Source of the DNA: Anthoceros angustus
Taxonomy: Eukaryota; Streptophyta; Anthocerotopsida; Anthocerotales; Anthocerotaceae
Assembly: GCA_010909165.1 (NCBI GenBank)
Contig: VJWM01000192.1
Span: 1-64,000 of the forward strand
Length of the DNA stretch: 64,000 bases
Reading direction: 5' to 3'
Shown: piece by piece, positions 1 through 12,099 of the stretch
How positions within the stretch are numbered: the stretch's first letter is position 1
How the letters are laid out: each line of letters begins with the position of its first letter
Program-made: the position numbers and the translations under genes
Notes under the pieces: model-generated
What the model saw: only the letters and a program-made list of their open reading frames with translations
Told to the model about the DNA's origin: nothing
Databases searched by the model: none

Positions 1-421
1 GACACCGAAAATCAGATGGTATGTATTACTCTTGGAGGAGCACCAATATCTGGTCAAGTAAGAAACAACCTACTATAGCTTTGTCAAGCATCAATCGAGT
101 GGTACTAACCTCGGTTCTAAAGACATAGTGTGGTCCAAAGGTTAGTTGAGTGAACTTCACCATCCTCAACTTAAGCCTACATCTTTGTTTAGTGATAGCT
201 GTGGTGCCATTGCACTTGCGAAATCTGCTTTTCATTCTAGAACTAAACATATAGCTGTTGAGTATCACTACATAAGGGAAAAGTTAGAAGATCAAACCAT
301 AAATATTAGTTATGTTCAAACTTTAGACAATGTCGATTTATTAACAAAGTCATTGGGAATTGAGTTACATAGGAAACACATGAAATGTTTGGGTATAATG
401 GACACATGTCCAAACCTTTAA
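1..421 (+). pseudogene. Ty1/Copia pol remnant, RNase H end
   Basis: This is the 3' end of a Copia-type polyprotein, cut off by the window start. The frame from 146 to 421 reads through the C-terminal half of a Copia RNase H: a CGAIALAKSAFHSRTKHIAV block, then HYIREKLED, then a V-D-LLTKSLG block, the usual order in this family. Upstream, a different frame gives the SSKKQPTIALSS-type block at about 50-100, so at least one frameshift separates the two. The stop at 419-421 is where a Copia polyprotein normally ends. It is a dead fragment; no LTR could be paired with it. Confidence 0.85.
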
Positions 422-2257
422 CCTAATACTCACCCTAGTAGCCTTAGATTTAAGATAACCTTAAAATCTTAGCCCAAAAATTATTGTCTTACTATTTTTC
501 TGAACATTTTCTTCTATCTCAAAATAGCTTAGGTCATCCCCGCCTTCTTCATAGACGGCCAACATAGAACCTGGAATATTTATATTAAAAATAAAAATAA
601 TATTTAAGCAGTATTTATGTGATTAAAACAATAAATTCCCTTAGCACCAAAGGCACCTCACGGAAAATATGTTTGATATGTCCTGGAAATTCCTCACATG
701 GGAGACTTGCTATTTTTATCATGTGGATGGTAGTTTCCTCACATATATAGGAGTCCGGGACATCTCCTTTTCACTTAAACCTAAGGTGAGTATGTATACT
801 TTATTTTCTGGTCACCTTTTGGTAGAATTCGCTTATAATAGCCCATGTTTTTGTCTTTAATACACTTAGGAAACAAAATGTGCCGCATCAAGCAGAAAAT
901 TTATGCTAGGTTATTGATCCTAAAACTCATATAGAAATTAGGATGCTTAAATCTTGGATAACCCTTATTTAATATATTGCACCTTTCTTTTCACTTCCTT
1001 GTCATATCCTCCCATGCCGTCTCCACCCATCCGCCTCGCAAGCGTCCACACACAAGTGTCGCCTTATCCATCAAGTGTTAGCATCCTTGTAATCCACTTG
1101 TGTCATAGCTTCTTCTTAGAAGCATAAGATGGGCAGCAATCTTTCCTACAAACACTTTTGGCGGTGGGCGGGAGCATCATTGAGAGGGGAGGGGCACCTC
1201 ATCACCTAGGCGCGCTTCCTCCCCTTTGGTGAGCACATCCGAATTGCTTCACAAATGAAGACATGGTGAAATGAAGACATTAAAATGAAGACGCAATCTT
1301 ACGGACGGCTTTCCTCTTCTTGGAGCTGGCCCCCAGGATCCTTAGGCATCTGGTTCAGCTTCATCCTCCGAGGATGAGGTCGGATCAATGACAAATGCGG
1401 AGATTTCTTTGAAAGGTCAGGAAGGACGAGGTCCGGAGGCGAGACTCTTCATCACCGCAGGGACACGAGATGCATCAGGTAGGGGCGCCCCGTCCTTTTG
1501 TTTGGGCGCCAGCGGCGCCGTGAGCGCCCCCTGCGACGCAGACGGGCTGAAGGCGCGCCCACGGCGCGCCGCGCGAGGGCCGGGCAGACACGGGCGCGCG
1601 CCCCCATGGGCGCCTCCGTGCGATTGGGCGCGCTGCGGGTAGCCACCCCTCCCGCCATCGCCATCACCGCATGTACCAACCACCAAGTTGTCGGGATCGC
1701 GTCGTGAAGTTTGAGGAAGAAGGGTATTATCCATTATCCTTTTGATTTTCCTTTTCGGAAATTAGGTATTTTCTGGATTTTCCTCTATATATAAATCCTT
1801 AAATACTTTTAATTAGTTTTAATTCCACCTATTTAAGTTGGGTTATTAGTTTCTCATCTCGCCTCCTTAAGTGGGAGTTATTTTAATAGTGATTATTACT
1901 TTCAGTTTTACCTTAAGTTTTACTTTATGCCTTTAAGTAAAGTTTAGTTAGGGACTAGTTTTTACTAGACTAGTTTTCCTAGACCTCTTTTTGGTCGAAA
2001 ATCACCCCTAGTTCATAGTGAGTGGGAGTGATAAAATAGCTTACTATTAGGGCACTCTTCACTAGGGCACCTAGGACTTAATAATTAATTTAGTCCTTAG
2101 GGCTCTAGGTAGTTTCTTTTAGTAGTTATTTAATTGGTTATTACAACCACTTATTGGTTACAACTACCTTGCCTACATAAAGGCATGTACTTTCTATTAT
2201 GAATGTAATGCAACACATATTGCTTGAGCTTGTATGATTCTCATCAACTCCAGCTTG
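422..2257. other. Gene-free stretch with an LTR-like AT-rich part
   Basis: No coding sequence can be supported here. 422-1330 is mixed unique sequence. 1385-1720 is a GC-rich patch whose overlapping open frames on both strands look like composition effects. 1735-2230 is AT-rich and full of short TTAA- and CTAG-containing words; its end has a TACATAAAGG motif followed by a T/A-rich run. That resembles a retrotransposon LTR, but no partner copy is in the window, so this is a weak guess. Confidence 0.4.
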
Positions 2258-2909
2258 AAAGGAAACTCGCACTTTCCTTGCGCATTTCGAGCACTGGAAC
2301 AAGCAGTGCTGCAAAATCCTTGTCTTGGGATAGCTTTGGACGGCCAGGCGCAGTTTCCTTGGGTGCCACTCGTCATGCACGCCCTCATTTCTAGGAGGTC
2401 CACCCAACAACCCCACAGTCAAGGCTATAGGTCAGTACCCAAAGCCTCGTGGATTTCTTGCATTGACCGAGGAGTCCTTTCTTCTTTACAAGCCGCATTA
2501 CATAGCAGCAGACCACCGTCTCTTCACAACTCCCTTTTCTCAAGACCCTGCCTTCTTGTACAAGGAACTTGCCAATACTGCGTGTTGTGCACAATTCTCA
2601 TTCTTCTGCGAGCTCTGAAATCCTATCAAAGCGGATGCTCCTATTGCTGCGTCATGAGTGGGAACCCGTGCGTTCGTGTTCCGCGATTGTGGATGCAACC
2701 CATTTTTCCTTTACTTTGTAGTGCGGATGCAAGTAGTTGAAGCCAGCGTAGTCGACAACCGTGTCCGTGTCGTGGGGCGTCCCACACAGCTCCTTCTCCT
2801 CGTGCTTCGTGTCATTATCGAACTTCCTATATTCCAAGGGTTTCGTCGATCGTTCTTCTAACACTAGACCGCACCTGTGCAAATCATCTCCAGGACTTCT
2901 TGTCCTCAT
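2200..2909 (-). pseudogene. Degenerate TFIIB-like coding sequence, copy 1
   Basis: Read on the minus strand, 2909 downward begins with the end of a TFIIB zinc ribbon (RCGLVLEER) followed by EYRKFDND, the pattern joining ribbon and linker in TFIIB. Further on, in other frames, come an LASSLYKKA segment near 2570 and a CNAACKEERTPRSMQEI segment near 2480. These match the first cyclin repeat (human TFIIB has ACLYIACRQE..PRTFKEI). The order is right for TFIIB, but frameshifts and a stop after EALGTDL break it. The second cyclin repeat is missing in this copy. No intron is evident between the recognisable parts, so a retrocopy or captured cDNA is possible. TFIIB versus another TFIIB-family factor (BRF, pBRP) is not resolved. 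Confidence 0.65.
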
Positions 2910-3410
2910 AAATCTCTGTCTTTATCTTGCACTCTAGACATTTCAGCTCCATATTCTCATGGTGTCAGATAATTAAAAAGTGGAATGTAGCCTTGAAATC
3001 GTTAACCCACGAGGGCTTTGGACAATGGAGTGACTAAGCACAATGATTGTTTTCAAGCGATAAAGTTCGGTGACCTTGAACCTTGACACCTTACGAGGGC
3101 TTGTCCAATGTTTATGAATATATGTAAGTCGCATCCCTCATTTATATACCCAAGTTTTCCTTGGCCCTTGGGAATCTCGTGGAATTTTGCATCCAAAACC
3201 CCTAATTACCATGGGCCAAGGAACAATCATCCTTAGTTTCGTCATCCCCTTTTTTCCCCTTAAATTCGCCCTTACTTCCTTGAGAGGTTGATTCCGTCCT
3301 TGGAATTTGGCCTCTTTCCACAAAGTTCTTCTTTCAGGCAATAAGGACGCCAGAGTCCTTCTTCTGCGCCCTCAGGGCCGGGAGTCCCGTCCTATTGGCG
3401 CCTCGGCGCA
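2258..3410. repeat. Repeat R, left half, copy 1
   Basis: The segment matches 27,640-28,790 in the same orientation, with many short indels. Shared landmarks are the TFIIB-like remnant and a stretch near 3150-3260 that reappears at about 28,530-28,640. The match stops near 3410, just after a CCTATTGGCGC word. In the other copy the sequence continues directly into the right half of R; here it runs into Gypsy-related sequence. So this copy of R was probably interrupted at 3410. Confidence 0.75.
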
Positions 3411-4534
3411 ACGTAAAGTTTGGGCAGCCCGGTCAAAGCGGCCAAAGGGCCGAACAAGTTTGATCTTTTGGCTAAGAGCGATTGAAGAGGAACATGCCGG
3501 GAAAATTTCGAGAATCTTAAAAGTGGCGTAGTAAGATATTGATTAGAAGGCAAAGAGGATATTCGAGAAGAAAAGCAGGTCAAAATGACTCCACGAGGCG
3601 GGAAGGCAGTCCAGAAAGGTTGGTAGAGGCATGGACTACCCACCATAGGTCGCCACACCACGGTAGCTGAGAAAAGGTCTGAGACCACCCATGTGGTGGC
3701 GGACTACAGTAGGCTGGCGAGTTCGGCCGAAAGGGGAATTAGTATAGGGGATATCCACTATATATGCTCCTGTGGGAAATATATAAATAGGACTAATTAG
3801 GAAACAGTTAGAGGTAGTAATCAAAATGTAGGCGGTAGGTAATTGAGATAGGATTAGGTATTTGAGAATGATGAACTCAATCTAGGGTTATCCTCCGGTG
3901 GCAGCCATCCCAGGAAGGCAAAGTCAGTTTGAAGCGCCAACTTTCTCGAGTTGGACGTCCACACTCCACGAAGGTGGGGCGGAGCTGGCGAAGCGCAAAG
4001 GAGGAAGGCTACCATCCGTCGCCCACTACTTAGCACGGGAAGGAAGGCGGTAGGAGAGGAGCTGTGTGTATGTTGAAGGCTAGGAGGAGCCCTAACGCTA
4101 GCAAGAGGAAAGGAAAGAGGTGGAGGAGAGGCGTCATGTGGGCGTGAAGGCACCAAGGGCATGGAGAGACAGGAAGGGCCGACGTTGGAGTAGGAGCACC
4201 AGGGTGGCCAGCGGTGAGGTTGAAAGCACGCGGCGTGAGAGGCGGATTGCGGAGGCGCCCTTGAAGGGAGGCGAAGGAGTAATTTGCAGATCGAGGAGGC
4301 CCGTGAGTGCGTTGCCGTTGTGTTTTGTGGGGTTCGGTTGCGGTGAGAAGGAGAAGCACTTGGGAGCAAGCTCGAGGTTGCGGTCTCAAATTGGGAGTAG
4401 TCTCTTCTACACCTTTAGAACACTTGGGGAGGAAAACGCCATGCGAGCGAGAAGGGGGAAGGAACCTTTAAGGGCTCTTCCTCGAGGAGGAAAGGAAGAA
4501 GGCGAGGCTGCGCGCCCGAGGAGGCGAGGTCGAG

Positions 4535-5452
4535 ATGCCCCAATTCACTTGCTTTTGGGCAACAACCTGTTTGGTTGATTTTCGGCAATGGGCGGAGGAG
4601 GAGAACATCCAATTGGGATGGGTGTATGGCCGCCAATGGGCCTACACCAATTTGGAGTTGATTGAGGAGTGCTTCATCAATCTCCATCAATCAGAGGCAG
4701 CCCTCGGCGTTAGGAAGAATGCTGACGGATCCCTCCTTTGGGACCGTAAGGAGCATTCGTCAGGTGTATGGAAGGCCGGAGGAAGAGAGCTCCGGAATCT
4801 CGCTTCTCGAGAGGACAACAGGAGGGAAGAGGATTGCCCTCTCAGACATTCCACAAGAAGTCCTCGACATGATGGACGGAGGGGTGAAAGCCCATGCCAA
4901 GAATGGCTGGAAGACGGATAGCATCAAGGAGCTGAAGTGGAGGCTCTTTGCAAAAATTGTGTTGGGGTTGGTAAACTATCAGCGGACCTCTTACTTTGGC
5001 ACCAACTTCCTACAGTTTTTATGGAAGATTTCAAGGGGAGCCAAGCCAGATTGGGGCACTATCATGTATGAGGCCTACATCCACCACCGGGAGAGACTCC
5101 TCAAGCCGAATTGATTGGATGAGGAAGGAGGCCTTATCTTAGCACCTATTTGGTGCATTTGTGGGAGACCGAGGGGCTTCTCACAAGCAAGGAGTTAGAA
5201 GATGCTTGGCATCCTTCGGAGATAATCCATCTCCAGCCAAGCTTGGAAAGGCCCTTGCCTTTTGCATTAAGGAAGACAGTGGGAGGTCAGACCTCCGCAA
5301 GCGTGCCAGGGCCAAGGAAGGAAGATGTGGAAGCAACAAAGTTGCTGGAGTGGGAAGATTTTCCGCCACAGGAGCCAGGCGGAAGAGAAGAACAAGAATC
5401 GGAAGAGGCCGATTGGTGGTGTATGAGAGGAGAACCACCACAGGAGTGGTGA
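4535..5452 (+). pseudogene. Extra-module ORF, unknown family (copy A)
   Basis: Across frames this reads as one protein of roughly 300 residues. Recognisable blocks are FTCFWATT, DFRQWAEE, QLGWVYG, NLELIEEC, DMMDGG.KAHAKNGWK, KIVLGLVNYQ, FLQFLWKI, GTIMYEAYIHH and LSTYLVHLWETEGLLTSKEL. The same blocks occur in the same order in copy B (11,734-10,962, minus) and copy C (20,867-21,662, plus), so the ORF is a real conserved part of the element. I do not recognise the family with confidence. The Trp-rich all-helical look and the position after pol recall the additional or env-like ORFs of Athila/Tat-type plant Gypsy elements. Frameshifts near 4680 and 5115 break this copy. Confidence 0.55.
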
Positions 5453-5891
5453 CAGTCCCGAGGGTGGGGGGAGTCCCCACCATCTCATTTGTGCCTAGCG
5501 AAGAGGCACCACCCGGGGCAGCCTACCAAGGGTGGGCGGACTACCGTGGTGGGTAATCGACTACGGTAGGTAGGCAACTACCATGATGGGCTACCACCAT
5601 GGCGGGCACACCCGCGTGGCGAGCACCCCACGGGTAGGGAAGGGAAGGAAAGGGGCAGCGCGCAGTGGCCGGCCGCCCGCCACTGGTGGGAGGCGGATGG
5701 AGTGGCGGTGAGGGACCCGCGCCGCGCGATGGCCGAAACAGGAGAGCTGGAAATTTCCAAGAAGCAGGAGGGTGGAATTAGGACCCTAGGAGAATTCTTG
5801 GGTGCTTGTGAAGCACTCGGCCGTGTGGATTTGAAAGGGCTAGAGCTAGCAGCTTCCTTGTGGGCATGCCAAGGAGGCGAAATCTCAAGAC

Positions 5892-6440
5892 ATGGGCGGG
5901 AAGGAAGCAGTGGCGGTTGGAAGCCATGGAGTCAAGCGAAAGGCAGCCAAGTTAGAGAAGGTACGTGGAAGCTCCAGTAGCGACCTCGTGGAAACGGTGG
6001 CCGGAAAGTCCTGGAAGGAAAGTTGTCATGAGGAGGAAAGCCATTGGGCAACAACCCAAAAGGACTCTTGGAGGCAAAAGGCGGAAGAGCATTTTGCCCA
6101 ATTGGAGCAAGAAAGAAAGAGTAAGGCACAGGCACTAGGAAGGGAAAAGCAGGCGACTCAGCAAGTGACCGCACAAGAGCAGGTAGTGGCTACTCAAGCC
6201 ATCAAAATCCGGGACATGGGAGAGGAATTGAGAAGGACCCGGTATAATTTGGAGGAGAAGCGGCAGCAAGCACAAGACCAGCAATTGCGAGAGGCTAAAA
6301 GAATGCTTAGCGGAGAAGGAGGCTTGCCACAATTAGCGGACTGGAGCGAAGGAGGTCCCGGAGGAGGAGCACCACAAGAAGGTGGTGCATGGATCTTTGG
6401 TGGTGAGAAGATTTTGGCGATTATGCCCTTGATGAGCTAG
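5892..6440 (+). pseudogene. Extra-module coiled-coil ORF (copy A)
   Basis: One open frame of 182 codons, highly charged. It has a short Lys/Arg-rich N-terminal part (GVKRKAAKLEKV) and then a long Gln/Glu/Lys/Arg helix from about residue 55 to 135 (KAEEHFAQLEQERKSKAQ, then IRDMGEELRRTRYNLEEKR). The heptad-like spacing suggests a coiled coil. Copy B (10,569-10,004, minus) and copy C (22,100-22,560, plus) hold the same sequence with frameshifts. It may be the C-terminal continuation of the unknown ORF before it, or a separate protein; the sequence does not decide. No enzymatic motif is visible. Confidence 0.5.
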
Positions 6441-7787
6441 CCAACCCAGTGGGGAGTAAGGAGGAGAATGTAACCCTCCATGTGAAGGTGGGGAATTAAC
6501 CATGAGATGCCTACAAGGTAGGTGCGAGATGGAGAGTGGCCCGAGTTGATGATCTCCAAATGCAATATCATAGCTTGGGGCTCACCTCCACAAAGTGAAG
6601 GCCAACAATGAGGTGTTGCGTTTGGCCAAGAGGAGGACAATTGGTCCTCATGATGATGATCTGAGGAGCTGCAACAAGCGCGGCCGAGGCCTCAGTTTTG
6701 ATGAGGGCCACTCGGTGACATGGACTCCAGAATGCAGGAGTCGGGAGACAGGAGGCGGCCGTGGCACCAAGGGTGGGAGGCAGTGGCGAGGAGGAGGCAG
6801 CCCGCCTCACCAAGGGGTCACCACCACGGTGACCACCTACCGCAGTGATGCCCGGACTACCGTGAGTGGCTCACCTCGCGGTGTCGCGGACTCACGGGGG
6901 TGAACAGGCCATGGGCACACTGTTGGGGAGTCAGGCGCGGGCTGGTGGAGGATAGAAGGGGATGGGCAACACGCCACGGAAGAGGAGGCAGGCGGTGGAG
7001 GGAGCAACTCACCAGGAGGAGGCAGGACGAGAGTCCGACCGTCGAAGGAGCGGAAGGGTGAATTCCCTTACCCGAATAAGGAGGAGCCGTCGCCAAATTC
7101 ATGTAATCGCGGTCTCGGGATTGGGTCGATGCCTCTTCCATTGCAGGCCTCGGTGAACGACCCCTGAGTCGTCTTTGGTGTCCTCGCGCCACCCCGTACA
7201 CAGGATCCCCATTTTATGTCCCAATTCCTTACATACCTGGCAAAAGGAAGGTGGAAGCGGAGTTCGATTTCCTCAACGACTCCAGTGTGACATCCGGAAT
7301 TGTGGAGGAGGGGTACGAAGGAGAGATGAGTGCGGATGAAGGGTTGATGGTGGCCAGGGTGACCACCAGATCGGACCGTCGAGAGAAGGGCCGAAGTGCG
7401 GAGAGACGGCGTGAGCAAGAGGAAAGAAAGCGGAGGAAGGTGAGGGACGACTCACCTTGGCCTCCCGAGGCAGCGTTGGTGTGGCCGGAGGAGGCGGACT
7501 CACCAAGCAGGCGGGTGGCGGACTACCGGGTAGTCGGCACCCCTACGGGGTAGGCGTGAGACTGATAGGGGCGAAGAAGGGCCAAAGGAAGGGGAGGAGC
7601 AGTGCGTTCCCTCCGACATTAACGCCGGCGGCGTCTTGGAGGATGAGCTAAGCAGGCTCACCCGACCAGGAAGGTGGAGTCGCGGAGCCGAGGGGTGAGG
7701 ATCCGGCAGTGCAGGATCCCGCAGAAGGAGGGAACATGGAATCAGCTTTACCAATAAGGTCGGAATCGACCCGGTGGTAGTGAGAAT

Positions 7788-9350
7788 CCAGGCACTCCCG
7801 AGGTCCTCCCACTATAAGCGGCCACACTTATCCCATCGCCCGTGCGTTGGGTTTCGTCCCATGAGACTTGTGTGAAAGTTCGAGGCCTTGTGGTCACCAA
7901 TCACCCACAACTCACCCTTCTCAACAAGCAAGGCGCCACTACTCCTCTCAAGCACCACACTTGCACCGCTCAAAAAATCGCCAACCTCCGACCCACAACG
8001 ACACAAAACAATTGGTCCCGCCTCAAGAAGAAGAGCCTGTGGACCCCCGTTCACGCGATTCGTCCCTACTTAAGACCAAACGACCTACAACGACACAACA
8101 CAATTGGTGTCCCGCCTCAAAGAAGAGCCTACGGCGGGACCCCCGGTTCACACCGCGATTTTTACTACTCTTCTCCACCTGTGGAGCGCTGCTTACTTGC
8201 AGATTTGGGATTCCCTTAGGCTCGCCTGTGGCCTTCCACTAACACCTACACCTCTAATCCTCTACTCATCTTCTCATCTCCTCATCCTCTTCCTCCTAGT
8301 CTAACTCGCCATCGGGTTTCGACTGCCCTTACGCACAACCGCCTGGGTCCGCCTCCACCAGCAAGAAGTTCTTCCTTGGGCGGTTGCTATGAGTTTGACA
8401 CTGACAATGAGAACCTCCGGAGTCTTTCCTGTAGTCTACCCTCAAGCCGAGAGTTCTCCGGCATTTGCCACACACCCAAAGCAAAGCAATTTCAGAACCA
8501 TTCACAAGGGAGCAACTCGTTAGGCACTTGCATGAGCAAGTCCTCCACCAAGCACTCCGACCACCGCGACTTCCTCTACTGACTGGTTGGCTCACGCACA
8601 CGAAATTCCTCTGAATGGCAAAGGACTCGGTGAGCGTGGAAGCGCAAGACATGATACTTTACTTTGTGAAATCCTCCTCCTCTTATAGGAGGCCTTCCAC
8701 ATACAACCTCCCTTGGGTGACCCTCCGCAGTCACCTTTTCCAATATTCTATTATTTCCTACCGCCAAAGATTTAATGTCCGCACCTAAGTCTATTGTCCA
8801 TTTCTTGGTAAATCCTATTCTAGCAACTTCACCTAAGTCTATCCTCGAAGGATGTCGATTACATCACCGTCCTTCCCCTAGCATTTATGGCCCTTGACCA
8901 TATCTAGTCTTCACCTCACTGGGTAGGGACGTGTCCGTGGTGGATTGGCTCCTCGCCTCCTTTTGCTCTTGCCCTTCCTGCCTTTGTCCGCTTCCTAATG
9001 TGTGGGGCAAGTACAATCTTGCCCTTCCTCCATCTCCGCGGGCGGCTGATTCCTCGCCCTCCAGAATCGCGCTTCCCGCGCACCTAGGCGCCTTCCTCCA
9101 TCTCTCCGCCTGTCGCGATCTCATTCGCACTACCGCGTAGTCGCGATCATCGGGTAGGTCACACCTACCATCGTGGTAGTCCGCCCCTAGCTCCTTCTCT
9201 TCCCTTTCTCCGCTCGTGAGGGTTTCTTGGGTCGATCTTCATCTTTTGCCTTGCCCGATTTGTCCATACCTATCATAGAGCACCTTCATCCCCATCCGCC
9301 CACCATGGATTTCCGCCTAATCTCTCGGGCCCTTTTGCGTTGGACTCCTC
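7788..9350 (-). mobile_element. Gypsy LTR, inverted copy
   Basis: The reverse complement matches the LTRs at about 12.1-13.5 and 23.2-24.6 kb through most of their length. The 3' end of the LTR lies near 7788 and lacks the last few bases present in the plus-strand copies (TTTTCCTACCACA). The conserved TATAAGAGGAGG motif is present as its complement at about 8676-8687. The 5' limit is uncertain because the sequence continues directly into the inverted internal module toward 9350 and beyond. Confidence 0.7.
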
Positions 9351-12060
9351 CTCGGGTCCCGCCTCCCTTACTGGGATAAGGGATTCCTCCCCTTCGTCCT
9401 CCACGGTCGGACCTCCCTTAGTTTCCTCCGGGGTTGTCTCTCCCACCACCCCGCCTCCTTAGGGGTATACACCCCGGCCTTTCCATCTTGTTGGGCTCGC
9501 GTCCCAACTCCCCAACCGCCGTGCCTGGGGCTGCTACCCCAGAGTCCGCATCACCGGCAGTGTGGCGTCACGTAGTCCGGACACCGTGGTAGGGTGGTCA
9601 CCCACCGAGGTAGGTGACCGAGGGTGGCTCTCCTCCTTGCCTCCGCCACCGCCCGATCCGTGTCGCGGCTCCTTCACTCCCGACTCCTCGATTCCTCTGA
9701 GTCCATTTCGATGGCCTCATCAAAATCGGAGGCCTCGCTGCACTTGTTGCGCTCCTTCTCATCATCATGAGGACCCAATGTCCTCCTTTGGCCAACCGTA
9801 AGACTTCGTTGTTGGCCTTCAAGATCTGTGTGGAGGTGAGCCCCAAGTTGTGATGCATTTGGAGATCATCAATCTCCGTGGGCCACTCTCCATCCTCGCA
9901 CCTACCTTGTAGGCATCTCTTGAGGTGGTTAATTCTCCCACCTTCACATGGAGGTTACATTCTCCTCCCTCACTTCCTTTAGGGCTGGCTGGCCAATTTT
10001 GCCTCAAGGGCATAGTCCGCCCAAAATCGCCGCCTCACTACCAAGATTCTGCACCACCTTCTTGTGGCGCCTCCTCTGAGACCTCCTTTGTTCCGTGTCC
10101 AATTCTTGGCAAGCCCTCTTTCTCCGCTTGCCAAGCATTTTTCGGCCCACCCCGGTCTTGTGCTTCTGCCCGCTCGCTCCTCTTCCAAATTGTACCGGGG
10201 TCCTTCTCAACTCCTCTCCCATATCCCGGATTTTGATAGCTTGAGTAGCCATCACCGCTCATGTGCGGCCACTTGCCGAGTTGCTCCTTTCCTAGTGCCT
10301 CACCTTGCTTTTCCTTGCTCAGTTGGGCAAAATGCTCTCCGCCTTTTGCCTCCAAGAATCCTTTGGGTTGTTGCGAATGGCTCTTTCTTCACTTGTGACA
10401 ACTTCCCTGTGGCTTTCTCCGGCGCTGTTTCTATGAGGTCGCTGGAGCTTCTCCACACCCTTTTCCAATTTGGCTGCTTTTCATCGGACTCCATGGCTTC
10501 CAATTGCCACTTAGTCCCCGCCTTTCTTCCCATGTCTTGAGATTTCACTTCCTCTTGGCATGCCCACAAGGAGGCTGCTAGGTCCCTAGCCCCTTCAAAT
10601 CACAGCTGAGTGCTTCACAAGCCGGCAATTCTCCTAGGGTCCTAATTCCACCCCTCACTTTCTTCTTGAAATCTCAAATCTCCTGCCTCGGGCCATCGTG
10701 GCGGCGGGCCTTCCGTCGCTCCATCCGCTCTCCCACCGGTAGCGGAGATGGTGGCCTCGGCCTCGCGGCTTCTCCTTCCCTTCCCTTCCACCGGCTGTTG
10801 CTGGCGTGGGGTGCCTGCCTGTGGTGGGCTCCCTGTGATGATCGCCTACCATGGTGGGGTCCTAGCCACCCTTGGGTGGGCCTCCCTCCCAGGTGAGTCT
10901 GGGGGTGCCTCTCTCGGGGCACAAAGGAGATGGTGGGGACTCCCCACTCTGGGGTCACCCCTCACGTAGTCCTTCTCTCATAGACCACCATTCGGCCTTC
11001 CTCGGCTGCCTTCCCTTGCTTGCTCTGGGGAAAGGATTCCTCGGCAACCTTGTTGCCTCCATCTCTCCTCTTGCTTCTAGCATGCTTGTGGAGTCGACCT
11101 CCCACGTCTTCAATGCAAAGGCAAAGGCCTTTCAAACCTCGGTGGAGATGGATGACCTCAAAGGGATGCCATGCATCTTCAAGCTCCTTGCTTGTGAGAA
11201 GTCCCTCGGTTTCCCATAAATGCACCAAATAGGTGCTAAGGTAGCGAGGGCCTTGGCCTTCCTCATCCACAATTTGGCTTGAGGAGCTTCTCTCGATGGT
11301 GGATATGCGCTTCATACATGATAGTCCCCAATCCCTTGGCTCCCATGGAAATCTTCCACAAAATTGGAGGAAGTTGGTCTTTGAAATAAGAAGTGCGTTG
11401 GTAATTACCAACCCAGCACAATCTTGCGAGCCTCCACTTGACTCCTTGATGCTCTCGGTCTTCCAGCCATTCTTGGCGTGGGCTTCACTCCTCCATCCAT
11501 CATGTCGAGGAACTCTGCGGGATGTCGGAGAGGTGTCCTCTTCCCTCCATTCGACCTTTCGAGAGCAATTCGAGCTCTCTTCCTCGGTCTCCATACACAG
11601 CCGCGAATCCACGGTGTGGATCCGTTCAGCATTCCTTCGGTAGCGGCGGGCGCTTCCGATTGATGGAGGTTGATGTAACACTCCTCAATCAATTCCAAAT
11701 TGTAGGCCCATTGGCGGCCATACACCCATCCCAAGTTGGATGTTCTCCTCCTCGCCCTTCGAAATCACTAAATCACGGGGTTGAGCCCACAAAACAGTGA
11801 ATTGGGGCATCAGCTCACCCCTGGCGCTCCCGCCTTCTTTCCTTTCCTCCTCGCGAGGAAGAGCCCTTGCGGTGGCTCCTTCCCTTGCCTTTCCAGTAGC
11901 GGCATGGCACCTTCCTTACTTCCAGCAGAATTACTTTCCAATTCAGTTGTGCTCCAAGCTTCACTCCAAGCACTCCTTCCTTGTCACTGAGCAACACCCA
12001 ACACGGGAGCCAAGTCTGGCGTTAGCCACAGTGCGAACCTTCGGTGCAATTTCTCCTTAG
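9351..12060 (-). mobile_element. Gypsy 3' module, copy B (inverted)
   Basis: Read on the minus strand from 12,060 to 9,351 this repeats the module of copies A and C: the unknown ORF (11,734-10,962, with the VHLWETEGLLTSKELEDAWHP block), the palindrome clusters at 10,840-10,870 and 9,540-9,620, the coiled-coil ORF (10,569-10,004) and the NNEVLRLAK block near 9,810. It runs straight into the inverted LTR. With copy A it forms a large imperfect palindrome. All frames are broken. Confidence 0.7.
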
Positions 12061-12099
12061 CGATTTCTCCTCCCGGGGCAAGGCGGTAGAGTGCCCGGC

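Larger units (their letters stand above)
3412..7100 (+). mobile_element. Gypsy 3' module, copy A (after pol)
   Basis: This stretch is homologous to 19,940-23,190 of the Gypsy element and begins inside its post-integrase region (TTTGGGCAGC at about 3419, compare 19,945). It holds the same ordered landmarks: an AT-rich TATA-like stretch at 3779-3791, the unknown ORF at 4535-5450, clusters of CTACCNNGGTAG palindromes at 5550-5600, 6820-6870 and 7510-7550, the coiled-coil ORF at 5892-6440, and a conserved block at 6470-6680. Similarity fades near 7090. 7100-7787 then holds open frames on the plus strand, part of which (about 7720-7770) resembles a gag-side segment near 15,810-15,850. No 5' LTR or gag-pol lies in front, so the copy is truncated. 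Confidence 0.7.

Noticed and set aside
1388-1734. Open frames on both strands in a GC-rich patch
   Set aside because: Low-complexity Arg/Ala/Gly frames, mutually overlapping; no domain.
5550-5610. CRISPR-like or other spaced repeat array in the palindrome clusters
   Set aside because: Spacing is irregular, units are short dyads without constant spacers, and the setting is a plant retroelement.
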